In this document: positions 11,294 to 18,870 of the stretch, piece after piece
Layout: each line of letters starts with the position of its first letter
Position numbering within the stretch: the stretch's first letter is position 1
NCBI RefSeq assembly: GCF_947495145.1
Contig: NZ_CANLXP010000007.1
Coordinates: 1-64,000, forward strand
Direction: 5' to 3'
Origin: an uncultured Arthrobacter sp.
Lineage (GTDB): Bacteria > Actinomycetota > Actinomycetes > Actinomycetales > Micrococcaceae
Length of the DNA: 64,000 nucleotides
Translations under genes and position numbers: made by a program
Notes under the pieces: model-generated
Told to the model about the DNA's origin: nothing
The model's input: only the letters and a program-made list of their open reading frames with translations
Databases searched by the model: none

Positions 11294-11322
11294 AGTTTTC
11301 ACTCCCCCGCAAGGAGTGTCAA
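11294..11322 (-). promoter_or_regulatory. ilvB promoter
   Basis: A perfect −35 TTGACA (11322–11317), a 17-base spacer and a −10 AAAACT (11299–11294). The expected start, seven bases on, is 11287, the first base of the leader peptide. Confidence 0.7.
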
Positions 11323-11377
11323 CAAAGCCCTCGACCGTCTCACTATGTGGACAGGTGTTCCAGTTACTGGACACTAA

Positions 11378-11422
11378 CTGAAGACGACGACGGAGGCGGA
11401 TGCTCGCCGTCGTCGTCTTCAG
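11378..11422 (-). terminator. ilvD terminator
   Basis: A perfect 16-bp stem (arms 11378–11393 and 11407–11422, CTGAAGACGACGACGG) with a 13-base loop just beyond the ilvD stop, followed on the minus strand by TTAGTGT. Confidence 0.8.
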
Positions 11423-11446
11423 TTCTGGCTTACGAACGTGTGTGGA

Positions 11447-13162
11447 CTATCCGGTGTATGCACCCTCGGACGCTGAGTGCACGAGCTTTGCATACTTCGC
11501 CAGCACTCCCCTCGTGTACCTCGCGGGAAGCGGCTCCCAACCTATCTTCCGGCGCTCCAGCTCCTCAGGATCGACCAGCAGGTCAAAGCTCTTGTTCGGG
11601 ATGTCGGCGCGAATGCGGTCGCCGTCCTTAACGAACGCGATCGGGCCGGCGTCTACCGCCTCCGGCGCTACGTGGCCGATACACAGACCCGTGGTTCCTC
11701 CCGAGAACCGGCCGTCCGTCAGCAGCAGTACGTCCTTGCCGAGGCCAGCGCCCTTGATGGCGCCGGTGATAGCCAGCATCTCGCGCATACCCGGACCGCC
11801 CTTGGGACCCTCATAGCGGATGACGACGACGTCACCGGCCTTCACCTCGCCCGCCGCGAGAGCCTGCAAGGCCCCCTGTTCGCGTTCAAAGACGCGGGCC
11901 GTCCCTTCAAACACCTCGGCGTCGAAGCCGGCGCTCTTCACCACCGCACCTTCCGGAGCCATCGAGCCATGCAGGATGGTGATGCCGCCGGTCTTGTGGA
12001 TCGGGTTGTCCAGGGCACGCAGGATCTTGCCGTCCACATCCGGCGGATTGATCGCCTCGAGGTTCTCAGCGAGGGTCTTGCCGGTCACGGTGAGCACATC
12101 GCCGTGAAGCAGGCCGGCGTCCAAAAGGGCACGCATGATCACAGGTACGCCGCCGATCTTGTCCACGTCGGTCATGACGTAGCGGCCGAACGGCTTCAGG
12201 TCTCCGAGGTGCGGAACCCGGTCGCCGATGCGGTTGAAGTCATCAAGGGTCAGATCCACCTCCGCTTCGCGTGCGATGGCAAGCAGGTGCAGGACCGCGT
12301 TGGTGGAACCGCCGAATGCCATGGTGACCGCTATAGCGTTCTCGAACGCTTTCTTGGTCATGATGTCCCGGGCCGTAATCCCGAGCCTCAGCAGATTGAC
12401 GACGGCTTCGCCGGACTTGCGGGCAAACTCGTCACGACGCCGGTCAGCCGACGGCGGCGCAGCCGAACCGGGCAAGCTCATCCCGAGCGCCTCACCGATG
12501 CAGGCCATGGTGTTTGCGGTGTACATACCGCCGCAGGCACCTTCGCCGGGGCAGATTGCACGTTCAATCCGGTCGACGTCGCCCCTCGACATCTTCCCTG
12601 CTGCGCACGCGCCAACTGCTTCGAAGGCATCAATAAGAGTGACTTCCTTCTCGGTTCCATCCTCCAGCTTCACCCAGCCGGGCATGATGGATCCGGCGTA
12701 AAGGAATACGCTCGACAGATTGAGGCGGGCAGCAGCCATGAGCATGCCCGGCAGGGATTTGTCGCAGCCCGCCAGCAGAACTGAGCCGTCGATCCGCTCT
12801 GCTTCCATCACCGTCTCAACGGAGTCGGCGATGACCTCGCGGGACACGAGTGAGAAGTGCATTCCTTCATGGCCCATGGAAATTCCGTCGGAAACCGAAA
12901 TCGTTCCGAACTGCATCGGGAAGCCGCCGGCGGCGTGAACGCCTTCCTTGCTGCCCTGCGCCAACCGGTTCAGGGAAAGGTTGCAGGGCGTGATCTCGTT
13001 CCAGGAGCTTGCGACGCCGATCTGCGGCTTGACGAAGTCGTCATCGCCCATGCCGACCGCTCGCAGCATCCCGCGGGCAGGCGCCCGCTCCATACCGTCA
13101 GTGACTGCACGGCTTCTCGGCTTGATATCTGGTGCTGCTTTGGCTTCGCTATCCACGCTCAT
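11447..13162 (-). CDS. ilvD: Dihydroxy-acid dehydratase
   Basis: 571 residues. It dehydrates dihydroxy acids to 2-keto acids, the third common branched-chain step, and carries an iron-sulfur cluster. Cluster cysteines are visible in [10 protein letters not shown] and [16 protein letters not shown], and the C-terminal [15 protein letters not shown] is typical. The frame is open to 13276, but ATG 13162 starts the usual protein. There is no ribosome site before this ATG; instead TAGACT (13175–13170) lies seven bases upstream as a −10, so a leaderless mRNA is likely. It lies upstream of the ilvB promoter with its own terminator, so it is a separate unit from ilvBNC. Confidence 0.95.
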   Translation of the reverse strand: MSVDSEAKAAPDIKPRSRAVTDGMERAPARGMLRAVGMGDDDFVKPQIGVASSWNEITPCNLSLNRLAQGSKEGVHAAGGFPMQFGTISVSDGISMGHEGMHFSLVSREVIADSVETVMEAERIDGSVLLAGCDKSLPGMLMAAARLNLSSVFLYAGSIMPGWVKLEDGTEKEVTLIDAFEAVGACAAGKMSRGDVDRIERAICPGEGACGGMYTANTMACIGEALGMSLPGSAAPPSADRRRDEFARKSGEAVVNLLRLGITARDIMTKKAFENAIAVTMAFGGSTNAVLHLLAIAREAEVDLTLDDFNRIGDRVPHLGDLKPFGRYVMTDVDKIGGVPVIMRALLDAGLLHGDVLTVTGKTLAENLEAINPPDVDGKILRALDNPIHKTGGITILHGSMAPEGAVVKSAGFDAEVFEGTARVFEREQGALQALAAGEVKAGDVVVIRYEGPKGGPGMREMLAITGAIKGAGLGKDVLLLTDGRFSGGTTGLCIGHVAPEAVDAGPIAFVKDGDRIRADIPNKSFDLLVDPEELERRKIGWEPLPARYTRGVLAKYAKLVHSASEGAYTG

Positions 13163-13389
13163 GGGTGAAAGTCTAGGCCTGCTTCGGCACTGCTCCGGGC
13201 GTGTGACCCGCCTGTTACAGCACTTGCGGCGGTGTCCCGCGTCACAACGAGAGATTACGCGGCGGCGAAATCCCAAGGAACGCGGCGCATGTTTCAGGTA
13301 GGGTGGTCGGCGCGGACCTCGTGCGGCCGGTCAACGGCAGCCGCACCCTGACCAGCCGTCCCGCGGGCATTCCCCTACCCAGGCCAAAC

Positions 13390-13866
13390 ATGACCCCCCA
13401 GTTGCCGCACGCTCCGCATGACGGGCCCGGAAGCGCCGCCCTGAAGAACATTCTGCGGGGGATTTTCGACTCCCAAATTCTGAACTACGGCGACTATAAC
13501 CTCATCTTCGCTGTCAACGAGCGCCGCGAAGGCAGGGACGCCGACGGAGTGCGGGTCAGCAAACCCAGATACTACGTCATCGGATACCGCTGGCAGCCCG
13601 CCGAAATCATGGTGGCTCCCGTCAACGGACAGACCCTTACAGGCGGCGGTGTTCCGGTTGAGCTGAACATGACAAATCTCGCCCACGCCGTTCAGTTGGC
13701 TGACGGGGACTATGAGGTGGGTACGAATACGGGCAGGACGTTCCGCTTCGGAGTTCAGCCCGAAATCGCTTTCACACCGGCCCCGGAAACAGAATTCCGG
13801 CTCGAGCAGGCGGACGATTACGCTGACTTCGGCCTGTTCATGCAGGCGTTCATCGCAATGGCATAG
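13390..13866 (+). CDS. Uncharacterised soluble protein, about 158 residues
   Basis: I do not recognise this family. The frame is open from a GTG at 13303; ATG 13390 is chosen because the extra 29 residues are low-complexity and Arg/Pro-rich, but neither start has a convincing ribosome site. A possible −10 TAGGGT lies at 13299. The protein has no signal peptide, membrane segment or cysteines. It begins with a Pro/His-rich stretch, then a mixed core (ILRGIFDSQILNYGDYNLIF, YYVIGYRWQPAEIMVAPV). It is divergent from ilvD and ends one base before the stop of the convergent hydroxyacid dehydrogenase. Codon use looks like its neighbours. Confidence 0.65.
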   Translation: MTPQLPHAPHDGPGSAALKNILRGIFDSQILNYGDYNLIFAVNERREGRDADGVRVSKPRYYVIGYRWQPAEIMVAPVNGQTLTGGGVPVELNMTNLAHAVQLADGDYEVGTNTGRTFRFGVQPEIAFTPAPETEFRLEQADDYADFGLFMQAFIAMA

Positions 13867-13867
13867 C

Positions 13868-14836
13868 TCAGCCGGCGGTGCGGTCAGATTCCCACGGACC
13901 CGGTACCACCAGGTTGACCGGCTCCCGCCCGGCGGCGAGCGCATCGAGCTGCCGCCGCAGCAGCCGCACGATGCGGGGCCAGAACGCACCGGTGTTTCCG
14001 CCGTTGTGAGGAGTGATGATCGCGTTCTCCGCCGCCCAGAGCGGGTGATCTGCGGGGATCGGTTCAGGATCGAAGACGTCCACGGCGGCATACAGGCGCC
14101 CGCTCACAACCTCCGCTGTGAGAGCGTCCGAGTCAACCACCGGCCCACGCGCCACATTGATCACGAGGGCGCCGTCGGGCAGCGCCGCCAACACCTTCCT
14201 GCCGACAAGTCCCCGCGTGGAATCGGACAGCGGGGTGATGATGATGAGGACGTCGTGGCGTGCCGCGAGTTCAACCAGTTCTTCACTGCCGTGCACCCGC
14301 CCGCGATCGTCGGTACGCGCGGTGCTGCCAACCCTTGTCAGTTCGACTTCGAATGCGTCCAGGCGCCTGGCGATTTCCTCTCCAATGCCGCCGACACCGA
14401 GCAGCAGCACCTTTCGATCTGCGAGGCCGGGGAAACGCGCCGGCTTCCACACGCCGTCGCGCTGGTTGAGCATGGCGACACCGATACCCCGCAGCGATGC
14501 GATGGCCAGTCCGACTGCCATCTCAGCCGTGGCCGCGGCATGCACTCCGGCAGCGCTGCACACGGCGACGCCGTCTCCTGCCATCTCCGGTACGCCTTCG
14601 TATCCGGTTGACTGCGTCTGCACCAGCTTGAGCGATGGAGCTGACTGGAGTTGGTCGCTGAGATCTCCCCTGGACATGTAGGGCAGCACTGCGGCATCCA
14701 CGTCCTCCAGGTTCGCGCCGACCGGCGCGCTCTTGAAGTCCCACACCGCGACGTTGATTCCTTCGGGAAGGGGCGCAAGCGCCTCCAGCAGGTCGCGGTC
14801 GGGCACTGTCACGGTACGGATGATGGGAGCTGTCAT
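13868..14836 (-). CDS. D-isomer-specific 2-hydroxyacid dehydrogenase
   Basis: A 322-residue NAD(P)-dependent oxidoreductase of the phosphoglycerate dehydrogenase/glyoxylate reductase type. The nucleotide site GVGGIGEEIARRL, the catalytic Arg in NVARGPVVDSDAL, the Glu in DVFDPEPIP and the His in TPHNGGNTG are all present. There is no ACT domain, so it is not a second SerA. The substrate cannot be assigned from sequence; glyoxylate or hydroxypyruvate is one option. It is tail-to-tail with the uncharacterised gene on the plus strand with a one-base gap and no room for a terminator. Confidence 0.85.
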   Translation of the reverse strand: MTAPIIRTVTVPDRDLLEALAPLPEGINVAVWDFKSAPVGANLEDVDAAVLPYMSRGDLSDQLQSAPSLKLVQTQSTGYEGVPEMAGDGVAVCSAAGVHAAATAEMAVGLAIASLRGIGVAMLNQRDGVWKPARFPGLADRKVLLLGVGGIGEEIARRLDAFEVELTRVGSTARTDDRGRVHGSEELVELAARHDVLIIITPLSDSTRGLVGRKVLAALPDGALVINVARGPVVDSDALTAEVVSGRLYAAVDVFDPEPIPADHPLWAAENAIITPHNGGNTGAFWPRIVRLLRRQLDALAAGREPVNLVVPGPWESDRTAG

Positions 14837-14975
14837 GCGATCAGCGTAGCCGGACCGTAGCGCTGGCTTCCGCGTCGGGAGTTGGAGACTGCATCAAGCG
14901 GCCCGCGACGGCGGGTCAACCGGAAGGCGCGGCTTCGTATGGACAGCCGAATTCCGTCGTCGTAACGTTCTTGTC

Positions 14976-16172
14976 ATGCGGGCCGCGCGGCAGGGAAAGC
15001 AGAACAGCGGGATGGCACCTGCAGCAGCGGTGCGCTTTTCCAACCCGGTGGCAAGACGCTGCGCTGGAATCACCGCTGGCTTCTGCCTGATCGCCGGAAT
15101 GACAGCGTGCGACGGCGGAGCGGAGCCCACCCCGATCATCAACTCGCCTACCGCTGTCCAGTCTGAGTCCGGATCGCCGGACGCGTCGCCGTCACCGGCA
15201 CCGTCGACAGCACGACCGGCAGCTTTGGGTGACCCGATCGTCACAGCCGAACTCGCCAGCGGCCTCGGCGTGCCGTGGGCAATGGCGCTGCTGCCCGATG
15301 GAAGCCTGATCCTCACCGAGCGCGAAACTGCTGAGGTGAAGCGGATCGTAGACGGCGAGATTGAGGTCCTTGGCGTCGTCGAGGACGCCATAGCCGCCGG
15401 CGGCGAGGGTGGGCTGCTGGGGGTTGCCGTCCCTCCCGATTTTCCGGATGAGCCGCGCCTTTACCTCTATTACACGAGCCCTACCGATAACCGTGTTGTC
15501 AGCATGGCCTACAGCGAAGACGGCCTCGACAGGCCGCAGGACGTACTCACCGGAATTCCGAAGGCGAGCATCCACAACGGGGGACGCATCAAGTTCGGCC
15601 CGGACGGGTATCTGTATATCGGCACCGGAGATGCCTCCGACGCGGAAAGCGCGCAGGACCGCGCGAGCCTCGGCGGGAAGATCCTCCGGATTCGGGCTGA
15701 CGGCGAGCCTGCACCGGATAACCCCTTCGGTTCATCCGTATATTCGCTGGGCCACCGCAACGTTCAGGGCCTGGCCTGGGACTCGGCGGGCAGGCTCTGG
15801 GCCAGCGAGTTCGGCCCCGACCGCGATGACGAGTTGAACCTGGTCGTTCCCGGCGGCAACTACGGATGGCCGGCCGTCACCGGAGCCCCGGGCGACAGCG
15901 ACTTCCTTGACGCATCGGTGGTATGGCCGTCCACTGCAACGTCCTCGCCCAGCGGCATGGCCATCCTGGATGACGTGGCCTACATCGGCGGCTTGCGGGG
16001 CGAACGGCTTTGGCGGGTGCCAGTGACCGACGGTTCTCCGCAAGAACCGTCCAGCTTCCTCGACGGCACTCACGGCCGGCTTCGTGACACCATCGCTGGA
16101 ACGGACGGCGGGCTCCTGATCGCGACCAACGAAGACGGCGGCTCCCGAATCCTCCAGGTGCGAATGCAATAG
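14976..16172 (+). CDS. PQQ-dependent sugar dehydrogenase-like lipoprotein (GSDH family)
   Basis: A 398-residue secreted beta-propeller of the glucose/sorbosone dehydrogenase family. The N-terminus has a hydrophobic stretch ending in AGMTAC, a plausible lipobox, then a Ser/Pro-rich linker (about residues 47–85). Family motifs are visible: GVPWAMALLPDGSLILTER, GGEGGLLGVAVPPDF, HNGGRIKFGPDGYLYIGTGD and EFGPDRDDELN. It would oxidise sugars outside the membrane using PQQ or may be a PQQ-independent relative. The start is uncertain: ATG 14976 lacks a clear ribosome site and ATG 15012 is an alternative that still keeps the signal sequence. Confidence 0.85.
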   Translation: MRAARQGKQNSGMAPAAAVRFSNPVARRCAGITAGFCLIAGMTACDGGAEPTPIINSPTAVQSESGSPDASPSPAPSTARPAALGDPIVTAELASGLGVPWAMALLPDGSLILTERETAEVKRIVDGEIEVLGVVEDAIAAGGEGGLLGVAVPPDFPDEPRLYLYYTSPTDNRVVSMAYSEDGLDRPQDVLTGIPKASIHNGGRIKFGPDGYLYIGTGDASDAESAQDRASLGGKILRIRADGEPAPDNPFGSSVYSLGHRNVQGLAWDSAGRLWASEFGPDRDDELNLVVPGGNYGWPAVTGAPGDSDFLDASVVWPSTATSSPSGMAILDDVAYIGGLRGERLWRVPVTDGSPQEPSSFLDGTHGRLRDTIAGTDGGLLIATNEDGGSRILQVRMQ

Positions 16173-16262
16173 CTCACACCGCAGGTCTCGATTTCAACAT
16201 TCCCTCCGGGTGCTGGTAGAGTTTAGTGCTGTTGCGGAACGCGGTAGGACCGGATTTCGCAG

Positions 16263-16335
16263 GCACCTCTAGCTCAACTGGCAGAGCAATTGACTCTTAA
16301 TCAATGGGTTCCGGGTTCGAGTCCCGGGGGGTGCA
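16263..16335 (+). tRNA. tRNA-Lys (CTT)
   Basis: A 73-nt cloverleaf with a 7-bp acceptor stem (GCACCTC/GGGGTGC, one G·U), D arm, anticodon stem ATTGA/TCAAT with loop CTCTTAA giving anticodon CTT, T arm GGGTTCGAGTCCC, and discriminator A. CCA is not encoded. A possible promoter is TTCAAC–18–TAGAGT ending near 16222. Confidence 0.97.
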
Positions 16336-16340
16336 CTTCC

Positions 16341-16383
16341 AAAAATTCTCCCGTCCGGCAAACGCCGGACGGGAGAATTTTTT
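16341..16383 (+). terminator. tRNA-Lys terminator
   Basis: An 18-bp perfect stem (16342–16359 and 16364–16381) with loop AAAC, ending in a six-T run. A strong intrinsic terminator. Confidence 0.95.
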
Positions 16384-16424
16384 GACTGCAGGTTCAGCAT
16401 TGCGCCCAGGTTCAGCCCGGCCGG

Positions 16425-16919
16425 CTAGTCCTCGCTGAGCGCCGGCTCCAGAACGCCGTCCTGGCGCCCGGTGGACGGCAACCGTACGGCTTCCGCGCTC
16501 CAGCGCGGTGCACCGAGATCCCGGATGACGGACTGAAGGTGCGCTCTCAACTCGCTGGATACAAGCTCATCGCCGGCGATGAGCGTCCGTTCAACGTCCT
16601 GGGCCTCGCTGAGGGCACGGCTTCCGGCCGCAGTGATCGACACGGCGTGGCTGCGCCGGTCGACGTCGCTGCGGGTGCGGGCTATGTGTCCGCGCGCTTC
16701 GAGGCGGGACAGGGTCTTACCCATGGTCTGCGCCTGTACACGCACCATCTGCGCCAGGTTGGCCTGCGTCATGGCGCCCTGGGATTCCAATACTCCGAGA
16801 GCGATTACGCCGGCATGGGTGACGCCAATGGAAACGAGGCGCTCATTCCATGCATGCTCCACCAACCGAGCGGCCGTCGTCAGTAGTCGACCTGTTGGCC
16901 ATTGCTCGAGATTCGGCAT
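16425..16919 (-). CDS. MarR-family transcriptional regulator
   Basis: A 164-residue winged-helix repressor. The recognition region (MTQANLAQMVRVQAQTMGKTLSRLEARGHI) and the wing (RTRSDVDRRSHAVSITAAG) are typical. It contains no cysteine, so it cannot be a thiol-switch OhrR-type sensor despite its place next to a peroxiredoxin. ATG 16919 has AGGAAG ten bases upstream. It is divergent from bcp over 150 bases that hold an inverted repeat, which suggests autoregulation and control of bcp. The ligand is unknown. Confidence 0.85.
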   Translation of the reverse strand: MPNLEQWPTGRLLTTAARLVEHAWNERLVSIGVTHAGVIALGVLESQGAMTQANLAQMVRVQAQTMGKTLSRLEARGHIARTRSDVDRRSHAVSITAAGSRALSEAQDVERTLIAGDELVSSELRAHLQSVIRDLGAPRWSAEAVRLPSTGRQDGVLEPALSED

Positions 16920-16999
16920 CAGCTAATAACTTCCTTCCGCCCCATGCCGCCTCGTGCAGCTTCGCTTGGGGACCTTCAAATCCACCCACATATGATAGC

Positions 17000-17015
17000 T
17001 ACGGCTCGGGCCGTA
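17000..17015. promoter_or_regulatory. Candidate MarR operator
   Basis: A perfect inverted repeat TACGGC–4–GCCGTA in the marR/bcp divergent region. It overlaps the expected −35 area of a possible bcp promoter (−10 TTATAC at 17027–17032). Position and symmetry only. Confidence 0.4.
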
Positions 17016-17069
17016 ACCCGGCAGAGTTATACCGCCGATGCACAATTGAGACCGAATAGAGAGGCTCAC

Positions 17070-17540
17070 ATGTCAGAACGACTCCAAGCTGGGGACCGCG
17101 CACCCGACTTTACGCTTAACGCCGCGGACGGTTCTACCGTCTCGCTCGGCGATTTCGCGGGTGAGAACGTCGTGGTCTATTTCTACCCTGCGGCAGCGAC
17201 CCCCGGCTGCACTACAGAAGCGTGCGATTTCCGGGACAATCTCGCCTCGCTTGCCTCATACGGCTACAAGGTCATTGGCGTCTCCCCCGACTCCGAAGCC
17301 CAGCTTCGCTCCTTCAGCGAGAAGGAAGCCCTCACCTTTCCGCTGCTCTCCGATCCTGATCATGCGGTGGCCGAAGTTTGGGGCGCCTGGGGCGAGAAGA
17401 AGAATTACGGCAAGACCTACGAGGGCCTTATCCGGTCCACTGTGGTTGTCGATGGATCAGGCAAAGTCGCCCTGGCCCAGTACAACGTGAGAGCTACCGG
17501 TCACGTCGCAAAACTGCGCCGGGATCTGGGAATCAGCTGA
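17070..17540 (+). CDS. bcp: Thioredoxin-dependent peroxiredoxin (Bcp/PrxQ)
   Basis: A 156-residue peroxiredoxin that reduces hydrogen peroxide and organic peroxides with thioredoxin. The motif TPGCTTEACDFRD holds the peroxidatic Cys and, five residues on, the resolving Cys, as in the two-Cys PrxQ subtype. The N-terminal GDRAPDFTLNAADGSTVSL is typical. ATG 17070 is preceded by GAGAGG. Upstream in-frame codons from 16902 would overlap the divergent regulator and are not used. Confidence 0.93.
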   Translation: MSERLQAGDRAPDFTLNAADGSTVSLGDFAGENVVVYFYPAAATPGCTTEACDFRDNLASLASYGYKVIGVSPDSEAQLRSFSEKEALTFPLLSDPDHAVAEVWGAWGEKKNYGKTYEGLIRSTVVVDGSGKVALAQYNVRATGHVAKLRRDLGIS

Positions 17541-17655
17541 GCTCAGGAGTGAACCGGCTGTAACCGGCCATCAGGGCCGGCCGAAGCAGGTGCACCGCAC
17601 GAACCAAGTACAATGGACCGTGCGTCGGGCGACTTAGCCCGATCAGCACGCCCGG

Positions 17656-17740
17656 GCGCGAGTGGCGAAATTGGCAGACGCGCTGGATTTAGGTTCCAGT
17701 GTCTTCGGACGTGGGGGTTCGAGTCCCCCCTTGCGCACCA
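17656..17740 (+). tRNA. tRNA-Leu (TAG)
   Basis: An 85-nt class II tRNA with encoded CCA. The acceptor stem is GCGCGAG/CTTGCGC, the anticodon stem is CTGGA/TCCAG with loop TTTAGGT giving anticodon TAG, there is a variable arm (GTGTCTTCGGAC), and the T arm is GGGGGTTCGAGTCCCCC. Confidence 0.97.
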
Positions 17741-17769
17741 CCGGCTACGGCGTTTTGAACGCCGCGCCT

Positions 17770-17802
17770 GTAGACCCTTCAGCCAGTGGCTGGGGGGTCT
17801 AC
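17770..17802 (+). terminator. Possible tRNA-Leu terminator
   Basis: An 8-bp stem GTAGACCC/GGGTCTAC with a 17-base loop that can itself pair (CAGCCAGTGGCTG), 30 bases past the tRNA. Only a short T run follows. Confidence 0.55.
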
Positions 17803-17905
17803 TCCGTTAACCGATGCCGCTTCCTGCCCAGGCATGGCCTGCCGTCGACAAGTTTTTTCCGCACTCACCCATCCACCTTCATCGCTCACCCGAACTAAAC
17901 GTGAG

Positions 17906-17920
17906 ACATCGACACGATGT
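17906..17920. promoter_or_regulatory. Inverted repeat upstream of the fasciclin gene
   Basis: A perfect ACATCG–3–CGATGT about 60 bases before the start. It could be an operator. No adjacent regulator points to a partner. The rest of the 17803–17982 gap shows nothing I can name. Confidence 0.3.
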
Positions 17921-17982
17921 GTTCGTCCGGTAATTGACCATCGCGTTTGCCGTGGGGTCGGAATGAATGAAGGAGAAATGAA

Positions 17983-18672
17983 ATGGAACTTCTCAAGCGC
18001 AGGAATCTCTCCGTACTCGGTGTCGCAGCTGTAGCCATGTTCGGCCTGTCAGCCTGTGGCGGAGGCGAGGAAGCAGCTACGAGCGGCTCGGAGACTACCG
18101 AATCAACCACGACTGAGTCTTCCGCACCCGAGATGACCGAAGGAATGACGGACGAGGCCATGGATCCCGCCGCCAACCTGGTTGGCCCGGGCTGCGAAGG
18201 CTACGCCGAGCAGGTGCCCGAGGGCGACGGCTCAGTCGCGGGCATGGCCGAGGCCCCTGTGGCAGAAGCTGCCTCGAACAACCCGCTGCTCACTCAGCTG
18301 ACCGCCGCTGTTTCCGGCGGCGTCAACCCTGAGGTTGACCTGGTTGACACCCTGAACGGCGGCGAGTTCACCGTTTTCGCACCGGTTGACGAGGCCTTCG
18401 AGGCAATTGACGCCGAGACGATGGAGATGCTGCAGACGGATGCGGACCTCCTTAGCGGCATCCTCACCTACCACGTAGTTGAGGGCCAGCTGGCTCCCGA
18501 CGAGGTTGCAGGCACCCACACGACCGTCAACGGTGCTGAACTTATGGTTGAGGGAGAAGGTGACTCCATCACTGTCGGTGAAGAGGGAGCAGCCGTGATC
18601 TGCGGCGGCGTCCAGACCGCCAATGCAACGGTGTACATGATCGACTCCGTCCTGATGCCCCCGGCCGAGTAA
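17983..18672 (+). CDS. Fasciclin (FAS1) domain lipoprotein
   Basis: A 229-residue surface lipoprotein. The signal sequence ends in the lipobox LSAC (Cys25), followed by a Ser/Thr/Glu-rich linker to about residue 65 and one FAS1 domain ([48 protein letters not shown]). It resembles mycobacterial MPT83/MPT70. Those are controlled by SigK/RskA, but no sigma or anti-sigma gene is adjacent here. The start ATG 17983 has GAAGGAG upstream. A role in adhesion is inferred from the family. Confidence 0.9.
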   Translation: MELLKRRNLSVLGVAAVAMFGLSACGGGEEAATSGSETTESTTTESSAPEMTEGMTDEAMDPAANLVGPGCEGYAEQVPEGDGSVAGMAEAPVAEAASNNPLLTQLTAAVSGGVNPEVDLVDTLNGGEFTVFAPVDEAFEAIDAETMEMLQTDADLLSGILTYHVVEGQLAPDEVAGTHTTVNGAELMVEGEGDSITVGEEGAAVICGGVQTANATVYMIDSVLMPPAE

Positions 18673-18716
18673 GAGACTCCCTGATTCGACTCCTCTAATC
18701 AGAATCAAGGGAACAG

Positions 18717-18754
18717 GGCGGGTATCTGCATTTCGGTGCGGATACCCGCCTTTC
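18717..18754 (+). terminator. Terminator after the fasciclin gene
   Basis: A 14-bp stem (18717–18730 and 18737–18750, one G·T pair) with loop TTTCGG, followed by a short T run. Confidence 0.8.
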
Positions 18755-18870
18755 CCATGAGCGGGCGTGCTTCTTTCTGCTGTTGCAATCAGCTTCCCTC
18801 CAGCCTCGTGACCTACACTGAAAGTTCCGTTCGCAGTCCGTGCCTACTGCACGCGCGCCCCGAGGAGACC

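Noticed and set aside
10896-11312. 138-residue minus-strand frame spanning the ilvB leader
   Set aside because: It crosses the terminator and overlaps the ilvB start in another frame; the Val-rich 14-codon leader explains the region better.
11175-11322. T-box or riboswitch upstream of ilvB
   Set aside because: No T-box sequence or aptamer-like core; a leader peptide with a terminator accounts for it.
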